Under the pieces are notes generated by a model that was not told the DNA's origin, searched no databases, and saw only the letters and a program-made list of their open reading frames with translations. Below are positions 1-9,723 of a DNA stretch of 64,000 bases, piece by piece. The number at the start of each line of letters is the position of its first letter. Position 1 is the stretch's first letter. The DNA lies in assembly GCA_900557555.1 (NCBI GenBank), contig USTH01000001.1, forward strand, positions 1 through 64,000, written 5' to 3'. This stretch comes from an uncultured Prevotellaceae bacterium. Lineage in GTDB: Bacteria; Bacteroidota; Bacteroidia; Bacteroidales; Bacteroidaceae. The translations under genes and the position numbers were made by a program.

Positions 1-64
1 AAACAAAAGGCAATAAGAAGTAACAAAAAAGATGTCATTTACGACCTAATGACCGATTTGGGTT
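1..64 (+). repeat. dispersed inverted-terminus repeat, copy A (cut by window edge)
   Basis: This is the right half of a repeat family found eight times in the window. It ends in the reverse complement of the shared terminus (core CCCAAATCGGTCATTAGGTC). Bases 1-50 are the near-exact reverse complement of the internal part of copy G near 51.8 kb, so the left part probably lies outside the window. It sits about 90 bp downstream of the ndk stop codon. Confidence 0.8.
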
Positions 65-156
65 CAAGCCAAAACCGAACGCAACATCATGAAGCGGACG
101 GCGGCAAGGGACATTAACAAATAAGGAAAGGCTTGCAGCGTGACCGCTGCTTTGTG

Positions 157-624
157 TCAATACTCGTCGTTGGCGTAAAGTACGCCGAAGTTATGCTGTT
201 TCCAGTCAAGTATTTCTTCGTCCTTGAAAAAACGTTTAATTTCCACAATGGCAGTGCGAGGGCCATCGCTGGCATGCACGATGTTCTCCTGGAAACTCAT
301 GGAGTAACGGCCGCGTATGGTACTGGGGAAAGCATTGCGCCCATTTGTTGCACCCGTAAGAATGCGTACTACGTTGATGGCGTCAACCCCCTCAAGTACC
401 ATTGCCACAACCGGGCCAGCCATCATGCTGTCCTTCACACGCTGAAAGAACGGCTTGTCGGCCAGATGGGCATAGTGTTCGGAGAGTATGTCATCATCAA
501 GCTGCATCATCTTCATTGCCGCTATGCGCAGGCCTTTCTTCTCGAAGATTGAGATTATCTCGCCAATCAAGGCGCGCTGAACCGTGCATGGCTTCAGCAA
601 AACAAGTGTTTTTTCAAGTGCCAT
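157..624 (-). CDS. ndk: nucleoside diphosphate kinase
   Basis: Transfers the gamma-phosphate of ATP to nucleoside diphosphates through a phosphohistidine intermediate, balancing cytoplasmic NTP and dNTP pools. The 155-residue product starts MALEKTLVLLKP, the usual N-terminal strand with the nucleotide-contacting Lys. It carries NGRNAFPSTIRGRY and then NIVHASDGP, whose His117 is the expected catalytic histidine. Length is typical for a bacterial Ndk with a slightly longer insert. It is monocistronic: the nuo operon diverges from it, and a TTTG-19 bp-TAAATTCG promoter lies 60-90 bp upstream of its ATG. Family assignment is secure. Confidence 0.95.
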   Translation of the reverse strand: MALEKTLVLLKPCTVQRALIGEIISIFEKKGLRIAAMKMMQLDDDILSEHYAHLADKPFFQRVKDSMMAGPVVAMVLEGVDAINVVRILTGATNGRNAFPSTIRGRYSMSFQENIVHASDGPRTAIVEIKRFFKDEEILDWKQHNFGVLYANDEY

Positions 625-685
625 ATTAGATTTGTGTAGTTATAGTGAATAGTCTGAAAACATTCTGCCGTCTGGAGACAGGGTG

Positions 686-716
686 CGAATTTAAGGAATT
701 CTATTCACTTTGCAAA
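686..716 (-). promoter_or_regulatory. candidate Bacteroidetes sigma-ABfr promoter for ndk
   Basis: Read on the minus strand, TTTG (716-713) is followed after 19 bp by TAAATTCG (693-686). This fits the Bacteroides -33/-7 pattern TTTG-N19-21-TAnnTTTG with one change in the -7 box. It lies about 62 bp upstream of the ndk start. Confidence 0.55.
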
Positions 717-1022
717 GAATATTCACTTTTAATTTGACGCACGAAGTCATTTTGCCGGCCCAGCAGTCTGCACCACGCATCACCGGCATGCATAGCGCAG
801 AAAACACCGCCGGTAGCGAAAGGAGTGCAAGCCTGCAACATACGCTCACCACAACACCAAGCCGTCCAACGCAACAGAAACCGATGTCAGGCAACCGAAA
901 AACTGACAAACACAATCGTCAACCGCACATGCAATTATACAAACCTCACACCACAACCCTACAATGTCCGCACTAAAGGCAAGATTATGCTGCTCTTAGA
1001 CAAGGAATACAGAAAAAAATTT

Positions 1023-1030
1023 TAATTTTG
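1023..1030 (+). promoter_or_regulatory. candidate -7 box for nuo operon
   Basis: TAATTTTG matches the Bacteroidetes -7 consensus TAnnTTTG and lies 67 bp upstream of the nuoA ATG. I do not see a convincing TTTG at the -33 position. Confidence 0.4.
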
Positions 1031-1097
1031 CGTGCGTAAAAAGAATACACTTGCCAAAGCAGCAGAATTATTCATATAACACACAAATAACCGAGTT

Positions 1098-1448
1098 ATG
1101 AACTTTACCCTTTTTGCAACCGTCCTACTTACAGGCATTCTGTTTGTTGCGCTTGTGGTGACATTAGCAAACCTCTTTGCACCACGCTCATTCAACAAGC
1201 AGAAGATGGAGGCATACGAATGCGGTATTCCGACTCGTGGAAGCTCTTGGGCTCAATTCCACGTGGGGTACTATCTGTTTGCCATCTTGTTTCTGATGTT
1301 TGACGTAGAGACGATGTTCCTCTTCCCGTGGGCCACAATAGCAGGGGAGCTTGGGACTGGCGGACTTCTGGCTGTATTGTTCTTCCTCATCATCTTAGTT
1401 CTGGGCCTCGCTTACGCCTGGAGGAAAGGAGCACTGACATGGAAGTAA
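1098..1448 (+). CDS. nuoA: NADH-quinone oxidoreductase subunit A (NuoA)
   Basis: Small membrane subunit of respiratory complex I at the junction between the peripheral and membrane arms. The 116-residue protein has three hydrophobic segments (about 5-28, 60-80 and 88-108) and the conserved loop [13 protein letters not shown], whose Cys is the hallmark of the NuoA/ND3 loop near the quinone site. [12 protein letters not shown] is also typical. It is the first gene of the ten-gene nuo operon. Its last 10 bases overlap the chosen nuoB start, so translation is probably coupled. Confidence 0.95.
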   Translation: MNFTLFATVLLTGILFVALVVTLANLFAPRSFNKQKMEAYECGIPTRGSSWAQFHVGYYLFAILFLMFDVETMFLFPWATIAGELGTGGLLAVLFFLIILVLGLAYAWRKGALTWK

Positions 1449-2029
1449 AGAAAAGAGCCAAAATCAAATCAATCCCTTACGAAGATTTTAAAGACAACGA
1501 AACCTACGAGAAGCTCGTTGCCGAACTCAACGTCAACGGCACAAATGTAGTTGTCACCACACTGGACAACCTGATAGACTGGGGGCGTAGCAACTCGCTC
1601 TGGCCTCTGACTTTCGCAACCAGCTGTTGCGGCATAGAGTTTATGGCCGTATGCGCCGCACGCTACGACATAGCTCGCTTCGGCTTTGAAGTGACGCGCA
1701 ACAGTCCCCGTCAAGCCGACGTGATTCTTGTCAGCGGCACCATAACCACCAAGATGGCCCCGGTGCTCAAACGTCTCTATGACCAGATGGCAGACCCCAA
1801 ATATGTGGTGGCCATCGGAGGATGCTCCATAAGCGGAGGACCGTTCACCAAGTCATACCACGTACTCAAGGGCGTAGACAAGATTATCCCAGTGGATGTA
1901 TATGTGCCAGGCTGCCCACCACGCCCAGAGTCATTCCTCTATGGCATGATGCAACTGCAGCGCAAAGTGAAGGTGGAGCAGTTCTTCGGCACCACCAACC
2001 GCAAGCAAAAACAACCAAAAGAAGACTAA
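1439..2029 (+). CDS. nuoB: NADH-quinone oxidoreductase subunit B (NuoB)
   Basis: Carries the terminal iron-sulfur cluster N2 of complex I that hands electrons to quinone. From the chosen ATG the product is 196 residues. Cluster ligands are visible: CC in [12 protein letters not shown], Cys in [10 protein letters not shown] and Cys in [10 protein letters not shown]. An upstream in-frame start at 1328 exists, but it would add 37 residues read from within nuoA. The 1439 start has an AGGAAAGGAG purine tract 6-7 bases before it and begins [11 protein letters not shown], which fits the family. It overlaps nuoA and is followed 19 bp later by nuoCD. Confidence 0.94.
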   Translation: MEVKKRAKIKSIPYEDFKDNETYEKLVAELNVNGTNVVVTTLDNLIDWGRSNSLWPLTFATSCCGIEFMAVCAARYDIARFGFEVTRNSPRQADVILVSGTITTKMAPVLKRLYDQMADPKYVVAIGGCSISGGPFTKSYHVLKGVDKIIPVDVYVPGCPPRPESFLYGMMQLQRKVKVEQFFGTTNRKQKQPKED

Positions 2030-2048
2030 GCCCCAAACTAACGACATT

Positions 2049-3617
2049 ATGACCTTAGATAACATCAAAACACTGGAGCCGGCAACGCTGCGCACAGAAA
2101 TGAAAGCCCTCAAACAGGCTGGCTACGACTATCTGGCGAATCTCGTAGGCATGGACTGGGGCGAAGAGGGAGGCCTTGGTGTGGTTTATGAACTCGAGAA
2201 CACCGTCACCCACGCCACCACATGGCTCAAAACCTCTACGACCGACAGGGAGAATCCCATTCTGCCTACCGTTAGTGACATGTGGGACATAGCAAACATA
2301 TACGAACGCGAAGTCTATGACTTCTACGGAATCAAGTTTGCAGGACACCCCGACATGCGTCGCATCTTCCTTAGGGAAGACTGGGTGGGTTTCCCGATGA
2401 GAAAGGACGACAATCCTGAAGAGGAAAACCCTTTCAACATGACCAACGAGCCACTGGCCGACACCACCACGCAATATGACCTCCAGCCTGACGGCACAAT
2501 AACAACGAAGAAAAACACCATATTCAACGAAGACGACTATGTGGTCAACATCGGCCCACAGCACCCAAGCACCCACGGAGTTCTCCACTTCAGAGTCGCC
2601 CTCGACGGTGAGACCATCAAGAAAATTGATCCGATATTGGGTTACATACACCGCGGAGTGGAGAAGCTCAACGAATCATACACCTATCCACAAACACTTG
2701 CGCTGACCGACCGTCTCGACTATCTGGGGGCCATGCAGAGCCGACATGCACTGTGCATGTGTATAGAGAAAGCCATGGGCATTGAAGTGAGCGACCGTGT
2801 GCAAGTGGTACGAACCATACTCGATGAGCTTCAGCGTATCGACTCACACATTCTCTTCTTCAGCTGTCTATGCCAAGATATGGGGGCCACCACGGCATTC
2901 CTGTACGGATTCCGTGACCGCGAGAAGATTCTCGACATCTTCGAGGAGACTTGTGGCGGACGACTCATCATAAACTACAATACCATAGGTGGCTTGATGG
3001 CTGACATCCACCCTAATTTCCAGAAGCGGGTCAAGGAATTCATTCCATATATGCGCAAAAACATCAAGGAATATCACAAGATTTTCACAGGCAACGTGAT
3101 ATTCCAAAACCGTTCAAAAGGAGTCGGCATACTGACCAAGGACCAATGCATCAGCTTTGGCTGTACCGGAGGCACTGGCCGTGCCTCGGGCTGGGCAAAC
3201 GATGTGCGCAAGAACCATCCCTACGCTGCCTATGACAAAGTGGAGTTCAACCAAGTGCTCCGTACCGAAGGCGACAGTTTCGCACGCTATATGATAAGAC
3301 TCGACGAAATTCTTGAGAGCCTCAACATCATAGAGCAACTCGTTGATAACATTCCCGAAGGCAACTACAAGGAGAAGACCAAGCCCATCATCAAGGTTCC
3401 CGAAGGGACATACTACCAAGCAGTTGAGTCAAGCCGCGGAGAATTCGGTGTGTTCCTTGAGAGCAAAGGTGACAAGACTCCCTACCGTCTGCACTACCGT
3501 TCAACCGGTCTGCCACTCGTGGCCGCCATGGACACTGTGTGCCGCAACTTCAAGATTGCCGACCTTGTAACCATTGGCGGAACGCTTGACTACATCGTAC
3601 CCGATATTGACCGGTAA
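2049..3617 (+). CDS. nuoCD: NADH-quinone oxidoreductase fused subunits C and D (NuoCD)
   Basis: Peripheral-arm core of complex I that forms much of the quinone cavity. The 522-residue protein joins NuoC (about residues 1-140, including ANIYEREVYDFYGIKFAGHPDMRRI) to NuoD (about 165-522, starting at VVNIGPQHPSTHGVLHF). The NuoD part keeps the HPSTHG loop, whose His is a quinone-site residue, and ends DYIVPDIDR as NuoD proteins do. The C-D fusion is known in several bacterial groups including Bacteroidetes. The NuoC half appears short. It lies between nuoB and nuoH in the operon. Confidence 0.95.
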   Translation: MTLDNIKTLEPATLRTEMKALKQAGYDYLANLVGMDWGEEGGLGVVYELENTVTHATTWLKTSTTDRENPILPTVSDMWDIANIYEREVYDFYGIKFAGHPDMRRIFLREDWVGFPMRKDDNPEEENPFNMTNEPLADTTTQYDLQPDGTITTKKNTIFNEDDYVVNIGPQHPSTHGVLHFRVALDGETIKKIDPILGYIHRGVEKLNESYTYPQTLALTDRLDYLGAMQSRHALCMCIEKAMGIEVSDRVQVVRTILDELQRIDSHILFFSCLCQDMGATTAFLYGFRDREKILDIFEETCGGRLIINYNTIGGLMADIHPNFQKRVKEFIPYMRKNIKEYHKIFTGNVIFQNRSKGVGILTKDQCISFGCTGGTGRASGWANDVRKNHPYAAYDKVEFNQVLRTEGDSFARYMIRLDEILESLNIIEQLVDNIPEGNYKEKTKPIIKVPEGTYYQAVESSRGEFGVFLESKGDKTPYRLHYRSTGLPLVAAMDTVCRNFKIADLVTIGGTLDYIVPDIDR

Positions 3618-3664
3618 CAAACCATTCTTATATCCTTAAAGATAATTAAAACACCACTAAAGAA

Positions 3665-4747
3665 ATGTTCTTTAATTTCAACACCGTAACACAATGGATT
3701 GACAACCTGCTCGGCTCTGTCATGCCTGGCTGGGCGGCCACACTGGTTGAGTGTGTGCTGGTGGCTCTTGCCGTCATAACGCTGTATGCAGTGTTTGCCA
3801 TTATCCTTATTTATATGGAGCGCAAGATCTGTGCGTTTTTCCAGTGCCGCCTCGGCCCTATGCGTGTAGGAAAATGGGGAAGCATACAGGTCGTATCTGA
3901 TGTGCTCAAGATGCTCACCAAAGAAATCATCGACCTCAAGAACGTAGACCGTCTGCTTCACAAGATGGCTCCATTTCTTGTGATTATAGCTTCAATGCTC
4001 ACATTCTCCTGCCTGCCCTGGAACAAGGAAGCCGGAATTATAGATTTCAATGTCGGAATTGTTTTCTTCCTCGCTTCTGGCAGTATCGGAGTAGTCGGCA
4101 TTCTGCTTGCCGGCTGGAGCAGTAACAACAAATACGCTCTGATTGGAGCCATGCGAAGCGGAGCACAGATTATCAGCTACGAAGTGTCCATCGGACTTAC
4201 CATGCTCTCCATGATTGTGCTGACTGGCACGATGTCGTTCAGCGAGATATGCCAGCAGCAGTCAGACTTCGGATGGAACATCGTGCGCGGTCACATTCCT
4301 GCAGTCTTAGCTTTCATCGTCTATCTTATAGCAGGCAACGCTGAGTGCAACCGTGGCCCGTTTGACATGCCAGAAGCAGAAAGCGAGTTGACGGCTGGTT
4401 ACCATGTAGAATATTCAGGCATGGACTTCGGCTTCTACTATCTCGCAGAATACCTTAACCTGTTTATCTGTGCCGGTATGGCCAGCACCATTTTCCTTGG
4501 CGGCTGGGCGCCCCTCCACATCTACGGTCTCGAATCGTTTAACTACGCGATGGACTGCATTCCAGGATTTGTATGGATGATTGGCAAGACCTTCTTTGTG
4601 GTATTCCTGCTGATGTGGATACGCTGGACTTTCCCTCGTCTGAGAATAGACCAGTTGCTTTCGCTGGAGTGGAAATATCTGATGCCTGCCAGTCTTGTCA
4701 TCCTCGTGATGATGGCTCTGTGCGTCTCATTCGGTTTAACCCTGTAA
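3665..4747 (+). CDS. nuoH: NADH-quinone oxidoreductase subunit H (NuoH)
   Basis: Membrane subunit that holds the quinone channel and couples electron transfer to ion pumping. The 360-residue protein is highly hydrophobic with about eight or nine membrane segments. It contains MERKICAFFQCRLGPMRVGKWG and the acidic loop FDMPEAESELTAGYHVEYSG, the signature of the ND1/NuoH family. RWTFPRLRIDQLL near the end is also diagnostic. It starts 47 bp after nuoCD and is followed 10 bp later by nuoI. Confidence 0.95.
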   Translation: MFFNFNTVTQWIDNLLGSVMPGWAATLVECVLVALAVITLYAVFAIILIYMERKICAFFQCRLGPMRVGKWGSIQVVSDVLKMLTKEIIDLKNVDRLLHKMAPFLVIIASMLTFSCLPWNKEAGIIDFNVGIVFFLASGSIGVVGILLAGWSSNNKYALIGAMRSGAQIISYEVSIGLTMLSMIVLTGTMSFSEICQQQSDFGWNIVRGHIPAVLAFIVYLIAGNAECNRGPFDMPEAESELTAGYHVEYSGMDFGFYYLAEYLNLFICAGMASTIFLGGWAPLHIYGLESFNYAMDCIPGFVWMIGKTFFVVFLLMWIRWTFPRLRIDQLLSLEWKYLMPASLVILVMMALCVSFGLTL

Positions 4748-4757
4748 AAACAAGACA

Positions 4758-5318
4758 ATGTCAACAAACAACTATTTCTCAGGCCTGATGTTCGGCATCA
4801 AGTCACTGGCAACTGGCCTGGGAGTGACTATGAAGGAATTTTTCACTCCCAAGATAACAGAGCAATATCCCGAAAACCGAAAAGAACTGAAAATGTTTGA
4901 CCGTTTCCGCGGTCGCCTCGTTATGCTCCACAACGAGAACAACGAGCACACCTGCGTTGGTTGCGGACTATGCCAGACTGCTTGCCCCAACGGAAGCATC
5001 ACAGTCACAAGCGAAACATACGAGACAGAAGACGGCAAGAAGAAGCGCCGCCTCGTCAAGTACGAATACGACCTCGGCTGCTGCATGTTTTGTGAACTCT
5101 GCGTCACGGTATGTCCGAGCAAGGCCATAGCATTTTCTACGGAGTTTGAGAACGCCGTGTTTGACCGTTCCAAGCTTATAACACAACTAAACCATCCCGG
5201 CAGCAAAGCGGCAGAAAAGAAACCTGCGGTAAAACCTGCTCCTAAGGCCGCTGCCACTACCGAACCCACGGCTATTGCCGCCGACAACACAACAAACGAA
5301 AAAACTGCAGCCGTATGA
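4758..5318 (+). CDS. nuoI: NADH-quinone oxidoreductase subunit I (NuoI), with Ala/Pro/Lys tail
   Basis: Ferredoxin-like subunit carrying two [4Fe-4S] clusters that relay electrons towards NuoB. Both motifs are present: CVGCGLCQTACPN and CMFCELCVTVCPS. The cluster domain ends near residue 135. The last 35 or so residues are a low-complexity tail rich in Ala, Pro, Lys and Thr (KKPAVKPAPKAAATTEPTA), which is unusual for NuoI. Such a tail could touch the unknown electron-input partner, since nuoEFG are absent; that is my inference. The stop overlaps the nuoJ start as ATGA. Confidence 0.94.
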   Translation: MSTNNYFSGLMFGIKSLATGLGVTMKEFFTPKITEQYPENRKELKMFDRFRGRLVMLHNENNEHTCVGCGLCQTACPNGSITVTSETYETEDGKKKRRLVKYEYDLGCCMFCELCVTVCPSKAIAFSTEFENAVFDRSKLITQLNHPGSKAAEKKPAVKPAPKAAATTEPTAIAADNTTNEKTAAV

Positions 5319-5836
5319 TTACAGAAACAATAGTATTTATTATTCTGGCAGCGATAATTGCGATATTCTCAATTCTCTCTGTCACAACCAAACGCATTAT
5401 CCGTGCGGCCACCTACCTGCTTTTCGTGCTCTTTGGCACGGCTGGCCTTTACTTTCTCCTTGGCTACACATTCCTTGGCGCCGTGCAGATAATGGTTTAT
5501 GCAGGCGGTGTCGTTGTACTCTATGTCTTTGCGATTATGCTCACCGGCAAGACTGCCACCACCACCCAGAAACAGCTGTGCATTAGGAAACGCTGTGCGG
5601 CTCTCATCGCCACTCTTATTGGCACAGGACTGCTGATGTTTACCTTTGCTTCACGCCAGTTTAAGAGTATTGCACTCGACAACACCGTGACCAACGAGTC
5701 GGCCGCCCCCATAAAAGAGCTGGGTCAGAGGCTGCTTTCTTCTGGTCAAGACGGCTACCTCCTGCCGTTTGAAGCCGTCAGTGTGCTGCTTCTTGCATGT
5801 ATCATCGGCGGTCTGATAATCGCCCGCAAACGTTAA
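5315..5836 (+). CDS. nuoJ: NADH-quinone oxidoreductase subunit J (NuoJ)
   Basis: Membrane subunit at the base of the complex I proton-transfer path. The 173-residue protein has about five hydrophobic segments and the typical stretch FLGAVQIMVYAGGVVVLYVF in the third one, including the conserved glycines that form the ND6/NuoJ pi-bulge. Translation is coupled to nuoI through a 4-base ATGA overlap. nuoK follows after 23 bp. Confidence 0.93.
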   Translation: MITETIVFIILAAIIAIFSILSVTTKRIIRAATYLLFVLFGTAGLYFLLGYTFLGAVQIMVYAGGVVVLYVFAIMLTGKTATTTQKQLCIRKRCAALIATLIGTGLLMFTFASRQFKSIALDNTVTNESAAPIKELGQRLLSSGQDGYLLPFEAVSVLLLACIIGGLIIARKR

Positions 5837-5859
5837 TCACCCAAAGAAACTGAAACACT

Positions 5860-6171
5860 ATGAATATCACCATTGATTATTTCCTAATTCTTTCCGCCAT
5901 AATGCTTGGCGCAGGTATGTACGGTTTCTTTACCCGCCGCAACACCTTGGCTATTCTGATATCTATTGAACTTATACTCAATGCCGCCGACCTCAACTTT
6001 GCCGCCTTCAACCGTCTGTGTGATGCGGCTGGGGTAGAAGGCTATATCTTCACATTGTTTTCAATAGCTATCTCTGCGGCAGAGACCGCTATCGCCATTG
6101 CGGTGATGATCAACGTCTACCGCATGCTCAAGAGCAACCTTGTTGACGAACTTGACAATCTGAAATGGTAA
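5860..6171 (+). CDS. nuoK: NADH-quinone oxidoreductase subunit K (NuoK)
   Basis: Small three-helix membrane subunit of complex I, related to MrpC. At 103 residues it has the normal length. It contains GMYGFFTRRNTLAILISIELILNAADLNF, summarised here by its key residues: the membrane Glu in SIELIL and a second in SAAETAIAIA, the two buried carboxylates of the proton path. It lies between nuoJ and nuoL with short gaps. Confidence 0.93.
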   Translation: MNITIDYFLILSAIMLGAGMYGFFTRRNTLAILISIELILNAADLNFAAFNRLCDAAGVEGYIFTLFSIAISAAETAIAIAVMINVYRMLKSNLVDELDNLKW

Positions 6172-6193
6172 TAACACTTCAAAATCAGACACA

Positions 6194-8149
6194 ATGTTTT
6201 CATACACACTCCTAATTATACTGCTTCCGCTGCTGAGTTTCTTCATTCTCGGCATTGCGGGCAAGTGGCTCAGCCACAAGACGGCAGGTTGGATTGGCAC
6301 TCTGTCACTGGCCGCAGTGACCGTGCTGTCATACTACACCGCCTACGATTATTTCCTTGTCATTGGGCGCGATGCTGTCACTCATGCATTTGAGCGTCAG
6401 ATGCCGTTCAACTTCACATGGTTGCCATTCTTTGACCAGGATTTGCATTTCGACATGGGCATTCTGTTAGACCCCATCTCGGTCATGATGCTCATCGTCA
6501 TCTCAACCGTGAGTTTCATGGTTCACATCTACTCGTTTGGCTATATGAAAGGCGAGAAAGGCTTTCAACGCTACTATGCGTTTCTCTCGCTGTTCACCAT
6601 GTCCATGCTCGGTCTGGTCGTTGCCACTAACATTTTCCAGATGTATCTCTTCTGGGAGCTTGTAGGTGTCAGCTCATATCTGCTCATCGGCTTCTACTAC
6701 ACATCGCCAGCCGCCATTGCGGCAAGCAAAAAGGCGTTTATCGTCACACGCTTTGCAGACCTCTTCTTCCTTATCGGAATCTTGATTTACGGCTACTACA
6801 CCGGTTCGTTCAGCTTCGCATTCGACACGGAGTCTGGCCTACAGAGCTATGCGCAGGCAGGTTTCATTTTGCCTCTTGCTCTTACGCTGATGTTTATAGG
6901 CGGTGCAGGAAAGAGCGCCATGTTCCCACTCCACATCTGGTTGCCTGATGCCATGGAGGGTCCAACCCCTGTAAGTGCACTTATCCATGCCGCCACCATG
7001 GTTGTGGCAGGTGTGTTTCAGGTAGCCCGCCTGTTTCCGTTGTGGGTCACCTATGCTCAAGACTGGATGCCTATCATCATCTGGGTTGGTGTCTTTACCG
7101 CTTTTTATGCAGCAGCGGTGGCGTGTGCCCAAAGCGACATCAAACGTGTGCTGGCCTTTTCCACCATTTCTCAGATTGCCTTTATGATGGTTGCGCTCGG
7201 TGTGTGCACCGAACTGCAGACTGGCCACGAACATCCGGGAAGCGTGGGTTATATGGCCTCGATGTTCCACCTCTTCACCCATGCCATGTTCAAGGCCTGC
7301 CTGTTCCTTGGAGCCGGTTGCATTATACACGCTGTCCACAGCAATGAGATGTCTGCCATGGGCGGTCTGCGCAAATACCTGCCACTGACCCATGTAACAT
7401 TCCTCATATCCTGCCTTGCCATCAGCGGCATTCCGTTTTTCTCCGGCTTCAGCAGTAAGGACGAAATCATCACCGCTTGCATGGCATACAACCCGTTGGT
7501 CGGCTGGATTATGACGGGCATCGCCGCAATGACAGCATTCTATATGTTCCGCTTGTACTACGGCATTTTCTGGGGCACAGAGAACAAGGAACTCCACACA
7601 GCCCACCACCCTCACGAAACAGCAATAATGACTACGCCTCTTGTAGTGCTCAGCGTCATAACCGTTGGAGTGGGCATTTACACCACACTTGCCGGTTTCG
7701 GACTGTTTGAAGGATACAGTTTCGGTTCGCTCATCAGCGCCGATGGTCAGGATTACCGCATTCACTTTGACCTCACCGTGGCAAGCTGCTCCACCATCAT
7801 CGCTATCATATCCATCTGTCTGGCTACCTATATTTTCAAGGGCGAGACCCAACCGATAGCCGTAAAGATGAAGTCGGCTTTCCCACGCCTGCACCGCTGG
7901 GCCTACAAACGTTTCTACATGGACGAAGTCTACCAGTTTGTTACCCACCGCATCATCTTCGCACATATCAGCAAACCTATCGCATGGTTTGACCGTCATG
8001 TGGTTGATGGGTTCTTTAATTTCCTGGCATGGGGTCTCCACGCCTCCTCTAACGGCATTAAGGGTCTTCAGAGCGGACGTGTGCAGCAATATGCCATGGT
8101 TTACCTCATCGGCACAATTCTGCTTATTGCATTATTACTAATCTTCTAA
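6194..8149 (+). CDS. nuoL: NADH-quinone oxidoreductase subunit L (NuoL)
   Basis: Largest antiporter-like subunit of the complex I membrane arm, with the lateral helix that spans it. The 651-residue protein has the normal length. Visible signatures include FWELVGVSSYLLIGFYY, KSAMFPLHIWLPDAMEGPTP (key Lys and His of the proton path) and SALIHAATMVVAGVFQ. A long antisense frame on the other strand is a codon-bias shadow. nuoM follows 13 bp downstream. Confidence 0.95.
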   Translation: MFSYTLLIILLPLLSFFILGIAGKWLSHKTAGWIGTLSLAAVTVLSYYTAYDYFLVIGRDAVTHAFERQMPFNFTWLPFFDQDLHFDMGILLDPISVMMLIVISTVSFMVHIYSFGYMKGEKGFQRYYAFLSLFTMSMLGLVVATNIFQMYLFWELVGVSSYLLIGFYYTSPAAIAASKKAFIVTRFADLFFLIGILIYGYYTGSFSFAFDTESGLQSYAQAGFILPLALTLMFIGGAGKSAMFPLHIWLPDAMEGPTPVSALIHAATMVVAGVFQVARLFPLWVTYAQDWMPIIIWVGVFTAFYAAAVACAQSDIKRVLAFSTISQIAFMMVALGVCTELQTGHEHPGSVGYMASMFHLFTHAMFKACLFLGAGCIIHAVHSNEMSAMGGLRKYLPLTHVTFLISCLAISGIPFFSGFSSKDEIITACMAYNPLVGWIMTGIAAMTAFYMFRLYYGIFWGTENKELHTAHHPHETAIMTTPLVVLSVITVGVGIYTTLAGFGLFEGYSFGSLISADGQDYRIHFDLTVASCSTIIAIISICLATYIFKGETQPIAVKMKSAFPRLHRWAYKRFYMDEVYQFVTHRIIFAHISKPIAWFDRHVVDGFFNFLAWGLHASSNGIKGLQSGRVQQYAMVYLIGTILLIALLLIF

Positions 8150-8162
8150 AACTATCAACGAT

Positions 8163-9695
8163 ATGAATTTCCTATCATTATTTGTTCTTGTCCCAATGGT
8201 CATGCTTCTTGGCCTATGGCTGGCAAAAGGTGTGAAAGCCGTACGCGGCGTGATGGTCGTTGGTAGCGCGGCGTTGCTTGCCTTGGCTATTTATCTGACA
8301 ATAGACTTTCTCGGACAGCGTGCCGCAGGCAACGATGCTGAAATGCTTTATCAGGCATCATTCACATGGTTTGAGCCTCTAAAAATTTCTTACCGCACGG
8401 GTGTTGACGGCATCTCGGTGGCAATGCTCCTTTTGAGTGCCATTATTGTGTTTACCGGTACGTTTGCAAGTTGGCGTCTCAACCCCAACCTCAAAGACTA
8501 TTTCTTGTGGTTCACCCTTCTGTCAATGGGTGTGTTCGGCTTCTTCATAAGCATTGACATGTTCATGATGTTCATGTTCTACGAGATTGCCTTGATTCCT
8601 ATGTATCTGCTCATCGGCGTGTGGGGTAGCGGCCAGAAGGAATATGCCGCCATGAAGTTGACTCTGATGCTGATGGGTGGCTCGGCCTTCCTGATGGTCG
8701 GCATCTTTGGCATCTTTTATGGTGCTGGCGGTGAAACCATGAACATTCTTGACATAGCTAATCACACCAACGGTGCCCACCCTATCGAGTTTGCGCAGCA
8801 ATGCATTTGGTTCCCCCTGACATTCATCGGGTTCGGAGTGCTCGGAGCATTGTTTCCTTTCCACACATGGAGTCCCGACGGCCACGCCTCAGCGCCCACG
8901 GCAGTGTCAATGCTCCATGCTGGTGTGCTGATGAAGCTGGGAGGCTACGGATGCTTCCGTATCGCCATATTCCTCATGCCGGAGGCCGCCAACGAGCTAA
9001 ACTGGATATTCCTTATCCTTACTGGTATATCTGTGGTATACGGTGCGATGAGCGCATGTGTACAGACCGACCTCAAGTATATCAACGCCTACTCTTCAGT
9101 TAGCCACTGTGGTTTGGTATTGTTCGGCATATTGATGCTCACCACGACATCTACTGTCGGTGCTGTTCTGCAGATGCTCTCCCACGGTTTGATGACGGCT
9201 CTCTTCTTTGCCCTCATCGGCATGATTTACGGCCGCACCCATACGCGTAATGTCAACGAGATGAAAGGACTGATGCAAATCATGCCGTTCCTCAGCGTAT
9301 GCTTTGTCATTGCCGGTCTTGCCAACCTCGGCCTGCCAGGCTTGAGTGGCTTTGTGGCAGAGATGACAATCTTTGTGGGGTCGTTCCAGAATGCCGACAC
9401 CTTCCATCGTGTGTTGACCATCGTGGCAACCTGCTCTATTGTTGTGGCAGCAGTCTACATTCTCCGAATGGTGGGTCGTATGCTCTATGGTGTTTGCACC
9501 GATGAGCACCACAAGCAACTCACCGATGCCACATGGGAGGAACGCCTCGCTGTGATTTGCCTCATATTTGCCATTGCAGGACTTGGTCTTGCACCGGCAT
9601 GGATGAGCAACCTCATCGACAGCAGTGTGGCTCCAATCATAGAGACCGTCAAGAATGCCGGCCCGTTGGTATCGTCATGCAACCCTTTCATGTAA
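8163..9695 (+). CDS. nuoM: NADH-quinone oxidoreductase subunit M (NuoM)
   Basis: Antiporter-like membrane subunit of complex I. The 510-residue protein has about 14 membrane segments and carries [17 protein letters not shown] (membrane Glu) and [21 protein letters not shown] in place of the usual LPDAH loop. [14 protein letters not shown] is the typical ND4-like segment. It is in tight operon order after nuoL and before nuoN. Confidence 0.95.
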   Translation: MNFLSLFVLVPMVMLLGLWLAKGVKAVRGVMVVGSAALLALAIYLTIDFLGQRAAGNDAEMLYQASFTWFEPLKISYRTGVDGISVAMLLLSAIIVFTGTFASWRLNPNLKDYFLWFTLLSMGVFGFFISIDMFMMFMFYEIALIPMYLLIGVWGSGQKEYAAMKLTLMLMGGSAFLMVGIFGIFYGAGGETMNILDIANHTNGAHPIEFAQQCIWFPLTFIGFGVLGALFPFHTWSPDGHASAPTAVSMLHAGVLMKLGGYGCFRIAIFLMPEAANELNWIFLILTGISVVYGAMSACVQTDLKYINAYSSVSHCGLVLFGILMLTTTSTVGAVLQMLSHGLMTALFFALIGMIYGRTHTRNVNEMKGLMQIMPFLSVCFVIAGLANLGLPGLSGFVAEMTIFVGSFQNADTFHRVLTIVATCSIVVAAVYILRMVGRMLYGVCTDEHHKQLTDATWEERLAVICLIFAIAGLGLAPAWMSNLIDSSVAPIIETVKNAGPLVSSCNPFM

Positions 9696-9723
9696 TTCAC
9701 TAACACACCAAAATCATTCTAAA

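Larger units (their letters stand above)
625..1097. other. ndk-nuoA divergent intergenic region
   Basis: This 473-bp stretch separates the divergent ndk and nuoA genes. Apart from candidate promoter boxes for each side I see no gene. The open frames here (for example 710-976) have Pro/Thr/His-rich composition with no recognisable domain, and I judge them spurious. The length leaves room for regulation of the nuo operon, but no operator motif is evident. Confidence 0.5.

Noticed and set aside
710..976. 88-residue frame upstream of nuoA
   Set aside because: It lies in the divergent regulatory region, is rich in Thr, Pro, His and Gln without structure, and overlaps a second frame of the same kind.
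6839..8089. 416-residue open frame on the minus strand across nuoL
   Set aside because: It is exactly antisense to a secure NuoL gene, has His/Cys-rich non-protein-like composition, and has no domain; codon bias of nuoL explains it.
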